DNA of 56,468 nt from Candidatus Gastranaerophilales bacterium (GTDB lineage: Bacteria > Cyanobacteriota > Vampirovibrionia > Gastranaerophilales > Gastranaerophilaceae), in NCBI GenBank assembly GCA_900769355.1, contig CAAGGG010000027.1:1-56468 (forward strand). Direction: 5' to 3'. The position numbers were made by a program, and so were the translations under genes. The notes under the pieces were generated by a model. That model did not search any database. It had not been told where the DNA came from and was given only the letters and a program-made list of their open reading frames with translations. Within the stretch, counting starts at the first letter, position 1; the number at the start of each line of letters is the position of its first letter. Below are positions 1 to 8,157 of the stretch, in pieces.

Positions 1-16
1 AGAAATTCTACCCTCT

Positions 17-32
17 CCCCGCTGGAGCGGGG
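17..32. repeat. Short GC-rich palindrome (dispersed family)
   Basis: Perfect inverted repeat CCCCGC-TGGA-GCGGGG inside a C-rich then G-rich stretch. It resembles the other CCTCTCC/GGGAGAG palindromes found between genes in this window. No T-run follows, so it is not an obvious terminator. Confidence 0.6.
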
Positions 33-74
33 GCAAAGTTTACAAAAGTTACTCACGACAATAGCTGCAATTCA

Positions 75-200
75 CGTCATTCTGAGGCTCATTCGCCGAG
101 TGCGAAGAAGTTGCAGAAAACAAGGCGGTCTGCAAGACTTTTCTGCAACTTCGAAGACACGTTTAACGCGAATGAGAATTCTTCAGAGCCGAAAGAATCC
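75..200. repeat. Long imperfect intergenic hairpin (REP/MITE-like)
   Basis: A perfect 14-bp inverted repeat (GAAGTTGCAGAAAA at 107-120 and its complement at 139-152) is nested inside an outer pair, CTCATTCG at 88-95 and CGAATGAG at 169-176. The outer flanks (TTCTGAGG near 80, TTCAGAGCC near 182) also pair partly. This looks like a nonautonomous palindromic repeat upstream of the pilin-like gene. It could also act as an mRNA leader structure, because the next ATG is at 241. Confidence 0.55.
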
Positions 201-240
201 AGCTTATTATTGTAATACAATTAAATTGAAAGGAATATAC

Positions 241-1041
241 ATGAACAATCTAACCGAAACGGTCTATTCACCACTCACTACTCACAATTCACTAAAGAAA
301 TCTGCGTTTACTCTCGCTGAGGTCTTAATCACCCTTGGTATTATCGGTGTTGTTGCGGCAATTACTCTTCCTTCATTAATTCAGCGCAATGTCGAAAAAC
401 AGCGCGTTGCGCAACTAAAAAAGGCATATTCGGAACTTTCTCAAGCTTATAATCTTGCTATTGCCGAAAATGGGGCTCCGACTGAGTGGGGAATGGGCGG
501 AATGTATGAAGAAAAATCACATTATATAATGGCTAATAATATGAGAAAGTTCTTAAAACTTTCAGTCGATTGTGTTGATATGACAACTGAGCAAGCTCGG
601 GTAAATTGTGGACATGACCATTTATATAGAGACTATCCCTCTCAATATGATAAAAGTTTTCGTAGACTTGTCGTTTTGAGTGATGGAACTCTCGTCAATA
701 TTAGAACTTATACAGGATTATGTAATTTTCAATATGGTGCGATTAAAAATGTTTGTGGGGTAATAAGTGTTGATCTTAATGGCGCAACTCCACCTAATCG
801 CAATGGAGAAGATAAGTTTGATATATTTATAACTCGTGATAAACTTGTTCCAGCAGGGATTGATGGTGCTTATCATACTTTTGAAAGAGCTTGTAATCGA
901 AAAATTAAGTCTCCATATCCATCATATGATAGCGGTAGTATGTTTGCTTGTACAGCATGGGTCTTGTACAATGAAAACCAAGATTACTTACATTGTGACG
1001 ACTTGAGCTGGAGTGGGAAACACAGTTGTAAAGAAAAATAA
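241..1041 (+). CDS. Type IV pilin-like / type II secretion pseudopilin-like protein
   Basis: A 266-residue protein with a prepilin N-terminus. A short positively charged leader (about residues 1-20) precedes the AFTLAEVLITLGIIGVVAA methylation/transmembrane helix, with a Glu about five residues into the mature protein. The prepilin peptidase at 40213-41208 is the expected processing enzyme. The C-terminal half is Cys-rich and contains the VDLNGATPPNRNGEDKFDIF stretch seen in similar form in the pilins at 36495 and 37199. That conserved segment, read as a structural motif of this pilin family, is my inference. I chose the ATG at 241 because it follows an AAAGGA ribosome site. The open frame continues upstream to 100, but that part lies in the palindromic repeat and lacks a good start. 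Confidence 0.85.
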   Translation: MNNLTETVYSPLTTHNSLKKSAFTLAEVLITLGIIGVVAAITLPSLIQRNVEKQRVAQLKKAYSELSQAYNLAIAENGAPTEWGMGGMYEEKSHYIMANNMRKFLKLSVDCVDMTTEQARVNCGHDHLYRDYPSQYDKSFRRLVVLSDGTLVNIRTYTGLCNFQYGAIKNVCGVISVDLNGATPPNRNGEDKFDIFITRDKLVPAGIDGAYHTFERACNRKIKSPYPSYDSGSMFACTAWVLYNENQDYLHCDDLSWSGKHSCKEK

Positions 1042-1105
1042 GTTTAAACCGTAACACTTTGTTTACAAAATAGCAAAATTTTTTAATCAGATGTATTCTT
1101 AGAAT

Positions 1106-2587
1106 ATGAAGATTTTACCGGTATCTTTAAATTTAAACAATTATAGTCTTGGGAAAAACAATGATAAAATTCAAAAAAAATCATCTGCTTCTCCCATACA
1201 GAACCCTTTTGTTGCAGGTGATCAGGTTTCTTTTGGCATCAAGTACAAACCTCAACATATTTACATAACCTCTGCTTCTGAGCTTAAAACATTGGCTCTA
1301 AACGGTTATTTGCATTGTATTTGGTGTGGAAAACCGATGTTACATCAAAGTGAAACTGAATATTTATTAAATAAAGGACGAAGACTTTCTAAAAATAGCA
1401 AAAATTTCACAAAGTTTTTAAGTGGATTTCAAGAGTATTTGCCGCCTGAATATACTAAACTTGTAAAACACATGGCTGCATACGCCACTGCTGACCCCAA
1501 TGCACCTTTTGAAACATTAATAAAAAATATGTTGCCGCATGCAAATAAAAAATTATTAAACAAGCAGTTCTTTATTTTTCATAAGCTCCAAAAATTAAGA
1601 AATAATCTTCCGGTTGAATTGCACAAAGATTTTGATATTCTTTTGCAAAATAGCAAAAATAGGGTTTTAGAAATACCTTATGAAAGTGAATATAGTGCAA
1701 AAGAGTTTTGTTATAAATTAAATGTTTTGGCAAAATCAGTATCTTCACCAGTTCGTAAAAAGAAAATGATGCGTTATGCTAATATTCTAATGCACCCTAC
1801 ATTTAAAGAACCGAATAGTGTTTTTTCTAAAAAATTCAAAAGTGGTTTGTATAGCCAGTTAGGTCTTGATCCACAACTGCCTGAAAATTACATTGCTCCC
1901 ACTGATAAGGAATGGAAACAAAAAGTAGAACTTTTAGTTATGCGAGAACTTCAAAAATTAGCTAATCGTGAAGGGCGTTCGGATATTTTAAGACTTTGCG
2001 AAACTACAAAAGATAAAATTAATGGAGTTCCAACTGTTGTTCAATTTAGTAACAAGGCTTTTAAATATAAATTGGGAGAAATTGTAGATAATTTGCAAGA
2101 TGAAAAATTAAAGAAAAAATTCTTTGATATTGCAGATGAATTACCTAGTTCTATCGATAATATGTACGCCTTTATTGTTAAAAACAAAGATGCAAATGCT
2201 TTTGGTTTTTTGCAAAAATTACTAGAACAATCACAAGTTACTCTTGAACATATCGTCCCAATTCTAAGAAACACTTCTGCGGCGGAATTAAGACACCAAA
2301 ACAGAAACCTTCTAGCAGGAGAAAAAGTTACAAGAGGGAAAAATAACCTTGGAAATTGGTCACTAGCTCATTCTTATTGTAACGGACTTCATGGACATGA
2401 AAACATTAAGGGAGCAAATTTCCCGTTCAGCAAAGAAGCCGGAGCCGATTATTTTAGAACAATGACCGAAGTTGCCAATAATGGAGAGATTTCAGGAGCT
2501 TCTGTTATTCAGATGGCTAAGAATTATTTAAAAGAAACAGGTATTAAAATTAAGCTAAAAGGTTTGAAATATTCTCCTGAATATTAA
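1106..2587 (+). CDS. HNH-endonuclease-like protein with lineage-type N-terminal leader
   Basis: 493 residues. The first ~45 are a low-complexity Ser/Asn/Lys-rich leader ending in VSFG. At about residue 70 there is a CIWCGKPM zinc-knuckle pair. Near the C-terminus comes LEHIVP, followed by NNLGNW, then HSYCNGLHGHENIKG. This spacing (CxxC, EHIxP, N-x-W, CNxxH) matches the His-Asn-His/zinc arrangement of HNH nucleases. The middle ~300 residues are helical and unrecognised. HNH nuclease activity is inferred from motifs only, and the substrate is unknown. The ATG lies six bases after a TATTCT box (1094-1099), with no clear -35, so a leaderless transcript is possible but weaker than for the other cases here. 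Confidence 0.6.
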   Translation: MKILPVSLNLNNYSLGKNNDKIQKKSSASPIQNPFVAGDQVSFGIKYKPQHIYITSASELKTLALNGYLHCIWCGKPMLHQSETEYLLNKGRRLSKNSKNFTKFLSGFQEYLPPEYTKLVKHMAAYATADPNAPFETLIKNMLPHANKKLLNKQFFIFHKLQKLRNNLPVELHKDFDILLQNSKNRVLEIPYESEYSAKEFCYKLNVLAKSVSSPVRKKKMMRYANILMHPTFKEPNSVFSKKFKSGLYSQLGLDPQLPENYIAPTDKEWKQKVELLVMRELQKLANREGRSDILRLCETTKDKINGVPTVVQFSNKAFKYKLGEIVDNLQDEKLKKKFFDIADELPSSIDNMYAFIVKNKDANAFGFLQKLLEQSQVTLEHIVPILRNTSAAELRHQNRNLLAGEKVTRGKNNLGNWSLAHSYCNGLHGHENIKGANFPFSKEAGADYFRTMTEVANNGEISGASVIQMAKNYLKETGIKIKLKGLKYSPEY

Positions 2588-2674
2588 CAATTGTAAAAAA
2601 TGTGTTATTATTTCTAAACTTTCAAGCAAAAACTGCCGATAACTTAATCGTAACAAAATGAGGGATTAATAAAA

Positions 2675-2971
2675 ATGGCAGATACAGGTGCTTCATTCAA
2701 CAGACCATATAAACCTTTTGGGCTTAACGTAAAAGTTCCAGATGTCGGCGAAAAAACATTAAAGCTTGCCGGCGGAACATTAGAGAACATTGTTAAAAGT
2801 CCGACAGAGCCGTTATTTAAGTTTTTGGAAGATAATGAAGAAGTTTTTACCGGAGATATTAATTACAAAATTAATAAATTAACGGCAGAAAGCTTCACAA
2901 TTGGTTCTGCTATGCGTCGAGAAGATGAAAAAATGAACGGGCTTCCGTCGTCTTTCGACATGCATTTTTAA
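2675..2971 (+). CDS. Hypothetical 98-residue protein
   Basis: Small soluble protein starting MADTGASFNRPYKPFGLNVK, with an N-terminal Phe-Gly motif like several neighbours. A GAGGG ribosome site precedes the ATG. No membrane segment or catalytic motif is visible. The next gene starts 15 bases downstream, so the two are probably co-transcribed. Function not recognised. Confidence 0.65.
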   Translation: MADTGASFNRPYKPFGLNVKVPDVGEKTLKLAGGTLENIVKSPTEPLFKFLEDNEEVFTGDINYKINKLTAESFTIGSAMRREDEKMNGLPSSFDMHF

Positions 2972-2986
2972 AAGAAAGGTTTATTG

Positions 2987-3523
2987 ATGAATAAATTATT
3001 GGTTAGGCTGTTTTGTGTGTTAGGAATTTTACTGTTTTTTAGTGCGGAAGTTTTTGCAATGGCTTGGGAAAATCCAAATTTAAAAGTTTGCATAGTCGGA
3101 AACAACAAAAACAACCCGATGATGAAACGAGCATTTAAAGAGTGGCAAACTCTTTCAGATAATACTGTTCGTTTTACTTTTGTTCAAAGCCCAAATCAAG
3201 CCAATATTGTTGTTTATTTTGTTCAAAAACTTAATGGTGTAAACCAAAAAAGCGGCAATAAGATTGGATTGACGTCATATAATTATAGAGGAAATACTAT
3301 TGTTTTTGCAAAAATTCATATATCAGCATCTGGGCAAGGAAATACCCGAACATTAAATCAAGATGAAGTGTACAGTGTAATGTTGCACGAAATCGGACAT
3401 GCTATCGGTTTGTCACATAACTCAAACCCCCAAAGTATCATGTACTATGCTTCCGGAACTAATCGGATATCAAATGAAGATATTAAAAATCTAAAAAAAG
3501 AATACGATGTAAATGTAAAATAA
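2987..3523 (+). CDS. Secreted matrixin-like zinc metalloprotease
   Basis: 178 residues with a hydrophobic signal peptide (about 1-22, ending near VFAMA). The catalytic motif is HEIGHAIGLSH (HExxHxxGxxH, three zinc-ligand His), followed by SIMYYASG, the metzincin Met-turn. This is the full zinc-binding signature of the matrixin/M10-like clan. The short length means a catalytic domain with no propeptide or hemopexin repeats. I chose the ATG at 2987 rather than the TTG at 2984, because AAAGAAAGG lies upstream. Likely a periplasmic or extracellular protease; the substrate is not predictable. Confidence 0.85.
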   Translation: MNKLLVRLFCVLGILLFFSAEVFAMAWENPNLKVCIVGNNKNNPMMKRAFKEWQTLSDNTVRFTFVQSPNQANIVVYFVQKLNGVNQKSGNKIGLTSYNYRGNTIVFAKIHISASGQGNTRTLNQDEVYSVMLHEIGHAIGLSHNSNPQSIMYYASGTNRISNEDIKNLKKEYDVNVK

Positions 3524-3542
3524 ATATACTTTTTTTACATTA

Positions 3543-3571
3543 TTGCCCTACCGGTATGCTTGTTCTATGCT
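3543..3571 (+). promoter_or_regulatory. Promoter of recN, leaderless geometry
   Basis: TTGCCC (3543-3548), a 17-bp spacer, then TATGCT (3566-3571). Exactly six bases separate the -10 box from the recN ATG at 3578, which puts the predicted +1 on the A of the start codon. There is no Shine-Dalgarno sequence upstream of that ATG. Confidence 0.5.
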
Positions 3572-3577
3572 ATTAGT

Positions 3578-5227
3578 ATGATTAAACAAGTCAGACTTAA
3601 AGATTACATACTCATAGATGAATTAGTTGCAAATTTTGATGGCGGATTGAATGTTATTACCGGTGAAACAGGTGCCGGCAAGAGTATTTTGATTAACGCA
3701 ATTGATATTGCATTTGCGCCTCGTGTGTCAAAAGATGTAATAAAGCATGATAAGGAAAAAGCGGTTATCGAGCTTGTTATTGAGAATACAAAGCATGATT
3801 TATCTGAGTTATTTGAAGCAAATGGAGTTGATAACTTTGGTTCAGAAATCGTTTTATCTAAAGAGATTACTCAAAACGGAGTTCGTTCCAGAGTGAATGG
3901 GACACTTGTAAATCAAGAGTTTATCAAGCATTTAAAAAATTACTTTTTGGATATCCACTCTCAGCACCAGACTTATGCATTTATGCAGCCAAAATCACAT
4001 ATTACGCTTTTAGACAATTATGCAAGAGAGTCGTATGGTGAAAAGTTAGAGGGGTATAGAGAAAAGTTTAAAGAATTTCAGCACTTGAAAACGCAGTTAG
4101 AAAAATTGAAAACTGCTTCTGATGCGACGGAAAATCAGATTGAATTTTTGAAATTCCAAATTAACGAAATTGATTCTGCTGCGATAAAAAGCGCGACAGA
4201 GGACGATGAGTTGAATTCGGAGTTGGAAGTTTTAGAAAATGCGGAAAAATTGAAAGAGCTTACAGGGACTTCATATTGGGCAATAAATGGCGACGATGGC
4301 TCGATTATGGAAGCGTTGGGTAAGATTAAACAAAATGTTTCAAAAGCAGCTTCGCTTGACAAAAATTTGGAAGAAACCGAAAGCAACTTGATTGATGCGA
4401 TTGAAAGATTAAGAGATGCTGGTTCGGAACTTCGAGAATATAGTCAAAATCTTGACAATGACACAGAACGTTTGAATGAAATTCAAGAACGTTTGTATGT
4501 CTTGGATAAGCTAAAACGTAAGTATGGTGGCACTCTTGAAAGTGTTATGCAGACTTTTGATAAACTATCAGAAGAGCTTAATGCAATCGAGTTTTCAAAC
4601 CAAAATATTGAAGAAGTTGAGGCAAAAATTGAGAAAACTCAAAAAGAACTTGAACATACCGCAGCTGAAATAAGTGAAAACAGAAAGAATTTTGCACAGG
4701 TTTTGTCTGTTTTAATTCAAGAGAAGTTGGAAAAATTGGAACTTCCAAAAGCTCGGTTTGAAATTTCTGTTCAGCCAAAGGAATTGGGTTCAGATGGGGC
4801 AGACAACGTAGAATTTTTGATTTCTACAAATGTGTCCGAGGACTTGAAGCCACTTGCAAAAACAGCGTCCGGCGGTGAGATTTCACGAGTAATGCTTGCA
4901 ATAAAGTCGATATTTGCACAAAGTGATGATATTGACACAGTGATATTTGATGAAATTGATACTGGTATTTCAGGAAAAGCCTCTCAAAGTGTAGCTGATG
5001 AGATTGTAGAACTTTCAAAATTCCACCAGATAATTTTGATTACGCACCAACCGATTATTGCATCAAAGGCGAATAAACATTTTTATGTTCGCAAATCTCA
5101 AAATGATGAAACCAAGGTTGAGGTCTATGTTTTGACCGGAGAAAATCGAGTTAAGGCTCTTGCCGAACTTGCCGGTGGAGAAATCAACGAACAATCCATT
5201 GAGTTTGCCAAATCATTGATTGGGTAA
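3578..5227 (+). CDS. recN: DNA repair protein RecN
   Basis: 549 residues, typical RecN length. It is an SMC-like ATPase involved in double-strand break repair. The N-terminal Walker A is GETGAGKS, after the family-typical DELVANFDGGLNVIT. A long charged coiled coil spans the middle (about 150-370). The C-terminal ABC signature is ASGGEISRVMLA and the Walker B is VIFDEIDTGISG. The frame is open further upstream to a TTG at 3560, but MIKQVRLKDYILIDEL from the ATG at 3578 aligns with the normal RecN start. That ATG sits six bases after a -10 box, so the mRNA may be leaderless. Confidence 0.95.
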   Translation: MIKQVRLKDYILIDELVANFDGGLNVITGETGAGKSILINAIDIAFAPRVSKDVIKHDKEKAVIELVIENTKHDLSELFEANGVDNFGSEIVLSKEITQNGVRSRVNGTLVNQEFIKHLKNYFLDIHSQHQTYAFMQPKSHITLLDNYARESYGEKLEGYREKFKEFQHLKTQLEKLKTASDATENQIEFLKFQINEIDSAAIKSATEDDELNSELEVLENAEKLKELTGTSYWAINGDDGSIMEALGKIKQNVSKAASLDKNLEETESNLIDAIERLRDAGSELREYSQNLDNDTERLNEIQERLYVLDKLKRKYGGTLESVMQTFDKLSEELNAIEFSNQNIEEVEAKIEKTQKELEHTAAEISENRKNFAQVLSVLIQEKLEKLELPKARFEISVQPKELGSDGADNVEFLISTNVSEDLKPLAKTASGGEISRVMLAIKSIFAQSDDIDTVIFDEIDTGISGKASQSVADEIVELSKFHQIILITHQPIIASKANKHFYVRKSQNDETKVEVYVLTGENRVKALAELAGGEINEQSIEFAKSLIG

Positions 5228-5258
5228 AGTCAGGTGTTTAAAGGTGTTCCAGAGTTGT

Positions 5259-6290
5259 CTAAATATCTCCGCCCAAGAATTTGAACAATTCCGCTTCATC
5301 TGGTTCAAGCCCTTCTAAAACTTTTTTAGTTGCAAGTTCTGTGTAGATTTCCCAATTATTCTTTTCATTTATTGCACTATATTGTGATAGCTTTCTAACA
5401 GTTGGCATGAATTTATTAGGAATCTTTTTTATGGCAAAAGCTATCAAAAATGGGTGGGTTTGATGCAGCATTTCATGAATTTCCATATGCATTGGCGAGT
5501 TTGTAGAGCCATGAGTTTTAAATCCACAAAATTTTTGCCATTTTTCAAAAGACTGTTTAATATTTGTCGGCATTGTATTAAATACATTATCTATAATCTG
5601 TAAAGTTCTTTGCCTTATTGAGGTTGGTGGCAAAAGGACTGTACAAATTTCTTCTCCATTTTTAGATAGTTTCATGCATTCGCCAGCTCCAAGCGTGAAT
5701 GGCGTAACAATAAATTCATTAGGAATTTTAATACCTTTATTTTGAGCTAATTTTACTGCTTGAAGTAGTCTTTGAGCAAGTTCTAAATCATCTCCCAAAC
5801 TGGCGTTTTGAACTCCATATTTTTCTTTTAAAATGTTTTCTATTTTTATAACTTCCTGATTAGTTGATTTTTTGCTAAATGTAGTATACATTTCTCGACG
5901 GCAAGCAGTGAGAAAATTTCGAAATTTGTAAATATTTTGTTCTTCTTGAAGAGAAGTTGAGTGCTTATTTTTGAGTTGAGGTTTTTGTTTAGGCAGAGTC
6001 TTTTTTGCCAAAAATCTTGGAAAGTTAATTATAGATGCAAATAGCTCATCTAACCTTTTTGCATTTTTTATTTGCGATAAAGCATTTTTAGGCACTCCGA
6101 ATTCACTAAGAATTTTTAATAGCTGTTCTTTTTTCGCTTGATCAGAATTATTTAAAGGTTTTCCAAGATCTGTTAAAAGTTCATATGTAATACGACCTTG
6201 CGAGTGCCTCATTATTCCACGAGATATATTTTTACCGGTTATAATTTCTTTTTTAGTTAAACCAGATGTAATACTACTAATATTTGCCAC
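5259..6290 (-). CDS. Hypothetical protein with HExxH metallopeptidase motif
   Basis: 343 residues, mostly helical and charged. In the C-terminal quarter, MHMEIHEMLHQTHPFL contains HEMLH (HExxH zinc-binding/catalytic motif). WEIYTEL, about 45 residues later, offers candidate third-ligand Glu residues, as in gluzincin-type proteases. The leader (first ~25 residues) is Ser/Thr-rich. No signal peptide is seen. An AGGAG ribosome site precedes the ATG. It is convergent with recN. A metalloprotease role is inferred from the motif alone; no family was recognised. Confidence 0.6.
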   Translation of the reverse strand: MANISSITSGLTKKEIITGKNISRGIMRHSQGRITYELLTDLGKPLNNSDQAKKEQLLKILSEFGVPKNALSQIKNAKRLDELFASIINFPRFLAKKTLPKQKPQLKNKHSTSLQEEQNIYKFRNFLTACRREMYTTFSKKSTNQEVIKIENILKEKYGVQNASLGDDLELAQRLLQAVKLAQNKGIKIPNEFIVTPFTLGAGECMKLSKNGEEICTVLLPPTSIRQRTLQIIDNVFNTMPTNIKQSFEKWQKFCGFKTHGSTNSPMHMEIHEMLHQTHPFLIAFAIKKIPNKFMPTVRKLSQYSAINEKNNWEIYTELATKKVLEGLEPDEAELFKFLGGDI

Positions 6291-6405
6291 TACAAATCTC
6301 CTACTAATAAATATAACAAAATTCTAAAATTAGAATTGCGTGAATATTAAGTTTTATGAATAAACACTATCGGAGAAAAGTAGGTCAGTATTACTATGCC
6401 ACAAT

Positions 6406-7014
6406 TTATTGCAAATTTTTTGAATTAAATGTTGAATAACCTTCGTAATTATAGCTTGCATCAATACCTTTCATGTAAACTTCTCGGTCATTGATTTTGT
6501 TCGTTAGTGCATTTTTTATCAGGTGTTTAATTTCAATATCCTTAATCGGGCTACGCTCCATCGCAAGCAAATAGTCCTCTTTGTCAATTTTATTCCAGTC
6601 AACAACAAGATTAAGTTCTGTTTTTAAAATCAAATCAAGCCAAATTCTTGTACTTCTTCCATTTCCCTCTCTAAATGGGTGGGCAATGTTCATTTCGACA
6701 TATTTTTCAATGATTTCATCAAAAGTTGCTTGTGGCATTTTTTCAATATTTTCAAGTGCCGCTTGAAGATACATTACAGGGGCAAACCTAAAATTTCCTT
6801 TTGCAATGTTGACTGTTCTAAGTTCACCTGCAAAATCATATACATCTTGGAACAAATACTTGTGAATTTCTTTTAACGCCTTGAAAGTTCCTGCTTCCAT
6901 TGCATTAAAACGTTGGGTTTCAAACAATTCAAGAGCACGCTTTTTGCTGAGTCGTTCTTCTTCTCGTGCAAGTTCCGATGAATTTGTTATTCCAAGTTTG
7001 TTTTCTAAAACCAT
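6406..7014 (-). CDS. fic: Fic-domain AMP-transferase, class III (self-inhibited)
   Basis: 202 residues. The Fic core motif HPFREGNGRS (residues 112-121) is complete: catalytic His, and the GNG/Arg for ATP binding. The flap is represented by NFRFAPV. The C-terminal SYNYEG (residues 187-192) matches the (S/T)xxxE(G/N) inhibitory helix of class III Fic proteins, whose Glu blocks productive ATP binding. No separate antitoxin gene is adjacent, which fits an intramolecular inhibitor. It is expected to transfer AMP to protein targets such as topoisomerase subunits in related enzymes; the target here is unknown. An AAAGGA ribosome site lies upstream. Confidence 0.88.
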   Translation of the reverse strand: MVLENKLGITNSSELAREEERLSKKRALELFETQRFNAMEAGTFKALKEIHKYLFQDVYDFAGELRTVNIAKGNFRFAPVMYLQAALENIEKMPQATFDEIIEKYVEMNIAHPFREGNGRSTRIWLDLILKTELNLVVDWNKIDKEDYLLAMERSPIKDIEIKHLIKNALTNKINDREVYMKGIDASYNYEGYSTFNSKNLQ

Positions 7015-7109
7015 TGCAAAATCCTTTATTTTACCATTGTTTGGTTATGCCGACAAATGGTTACAAGAATTTTAGCATAAAAAAAATGCGGAATAAATCC
7101 GCAATTTTC

Positions 7110-8069
7110 TTAATCCTCAATAAAATCCCTGAAATGCTGTAATTCTTGTTTTTGTCGAATTTTCGTTAACGCATTATCTTCAAGCTGGCGAATTCTTTCT
7201 TTAGAATACCCCATTATCTTGCCAAGTTGTTCCAATGTGCGAGGAATTTCACCGTTTATTCCAAATCTGCAACACACGATTTTTTGTTCTCTTTTCGGCA
7301 ATGTTGAGAGAATATCTCCGATACTTCCTTTAAGGACATTGTTTTTTGTTTGATTTTCTGGTGAACGATAAGATTTATCCTCAATGTAATCTCCGACGTT
7401 CAAGTCGTCAGTGACAGGAGTTTCCAGACTAATCGGCTCTTTTATAAGAGCTTTTTTTATTGACAAAATCTGTTTAAACGTCATGCCGAGTCTTTCTGCT
7501 ATCTCTTTATCTGTCGGATCTCTTCCAAGTTCGAAAGATAGGGTTGTGTACATACGTTTGAATTTTCTGATTTTATCTGTCATGTGAACAGGAATTCTGA
7601 TAGTTCTGGAATTATTTGATATAGCACGAATAATTGTTTGTTTTATCCACCAAGTTGCGTAAGTTGAAAATTTGAAATTCTTAGAATAATCAAACTTTTC
7701 AGCTGCTTTGATTAATCCAAGAGAACCTTCTTGCACCAAATCCATAAACAAAACGCCTTGTCCTATATATTTCTTAGCAATGCTCACAACAAGTCGTAAA
7801 TTAGCCTGAACAAGTTTCCGCTTTGCAATTTCTGCATGCGTCGATTTACCTTCTTTTATTGTTTTCCCCAGAGCTTTTTCTTCTTTTGAATTTAAAAGTC
7901 TGATTTTGCCGATATCTTTCAAATACATCTGTAAAATATCGTCATCATTGGAAATTGAATTAAATGTTTTTGGCTCCTCAATCTCTGTCAAATCATCTTT
8001 TTCAATAAATTGAAAGTTGTCGGTTTCTGTGTATTCTGCCTTTAAATCCTTGTATAAATCCACACTCAT
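7110..8069 (-). CDS. RNA polymerase sigma-70 family factor (RpoD/SigA-like, short)
   Basis: 319 residues. Region 1.2 is DDDILQMYLKDIGKIRLL. Region 2 has NLRLVVSIAKKY, GLIKAAEKFDYSKNFKFSTYATWWIKQ (core binding and -10 recognition/melting) and IRIPVHM. Region 3 has LGRDPTDKEIAERLGM. Region 4 has RFGIN...RTLEQLGKIMGYSKERIRQLE (-35 helix-turn-helix). The ~220-residue region 1.1/non-conserved part of a full primary factor is absent, as in cyanobacterial group 2 sigma factors. It could be the primary or an alternative factor of this organism. GAGGAAGA precedes the ATG. It is divergent from the PHP gene. Confidence 0.92.
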   Translation of the reverse strand: MSVDLYKDLKAEYTETDNFQFIEKDDLTEIEEPKTFNSISNDDDILQMYLKDIGKIRLLNSKEEKALGKTIKEGKSTHAEIAKRKLVQANLRLVVSIAKKYIGQGVLFMDLVQEGSLGLIKAAEKFDYSKNFKFSTYATWWIKQTIIRAISNNSRTIRIPVHMTDKIRKFKRMYTTLSFELGRDPTDKEIAERLGMTFKQILSIKKALIKEPISLETPVTDDLNVGDYIEDKSYRSPENQTKNNVLKGSIGDILSTLPKREQKIVCCRFGINGEIPRTLEQLGKIMGYSKERIRQLEDNALTKIRQKQELQHFRDFIED

Positions 8070-8122
8070 AAATCTTCCTCACAAAATTGCTATACAATAT
8101 TTTTGACGAAGTTTTTTTATTT

Positions 8123-8151
8123 TTGTTTCAATTTGATTTTTTGTGTAAAAT
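8123..8151 (+). promoter_or_regulatory. Promoter of PHP gene, leaderless geometry
   Basis: TTGTTT (8123-8128), a 17-bp spacer, TAAAAT (8146-8151), then six bases to the ATG at 8158. There is no Shine-Dalgarno sequence. Confidence 0.5.
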
Positions 8152-8157
8152 AAAAGT

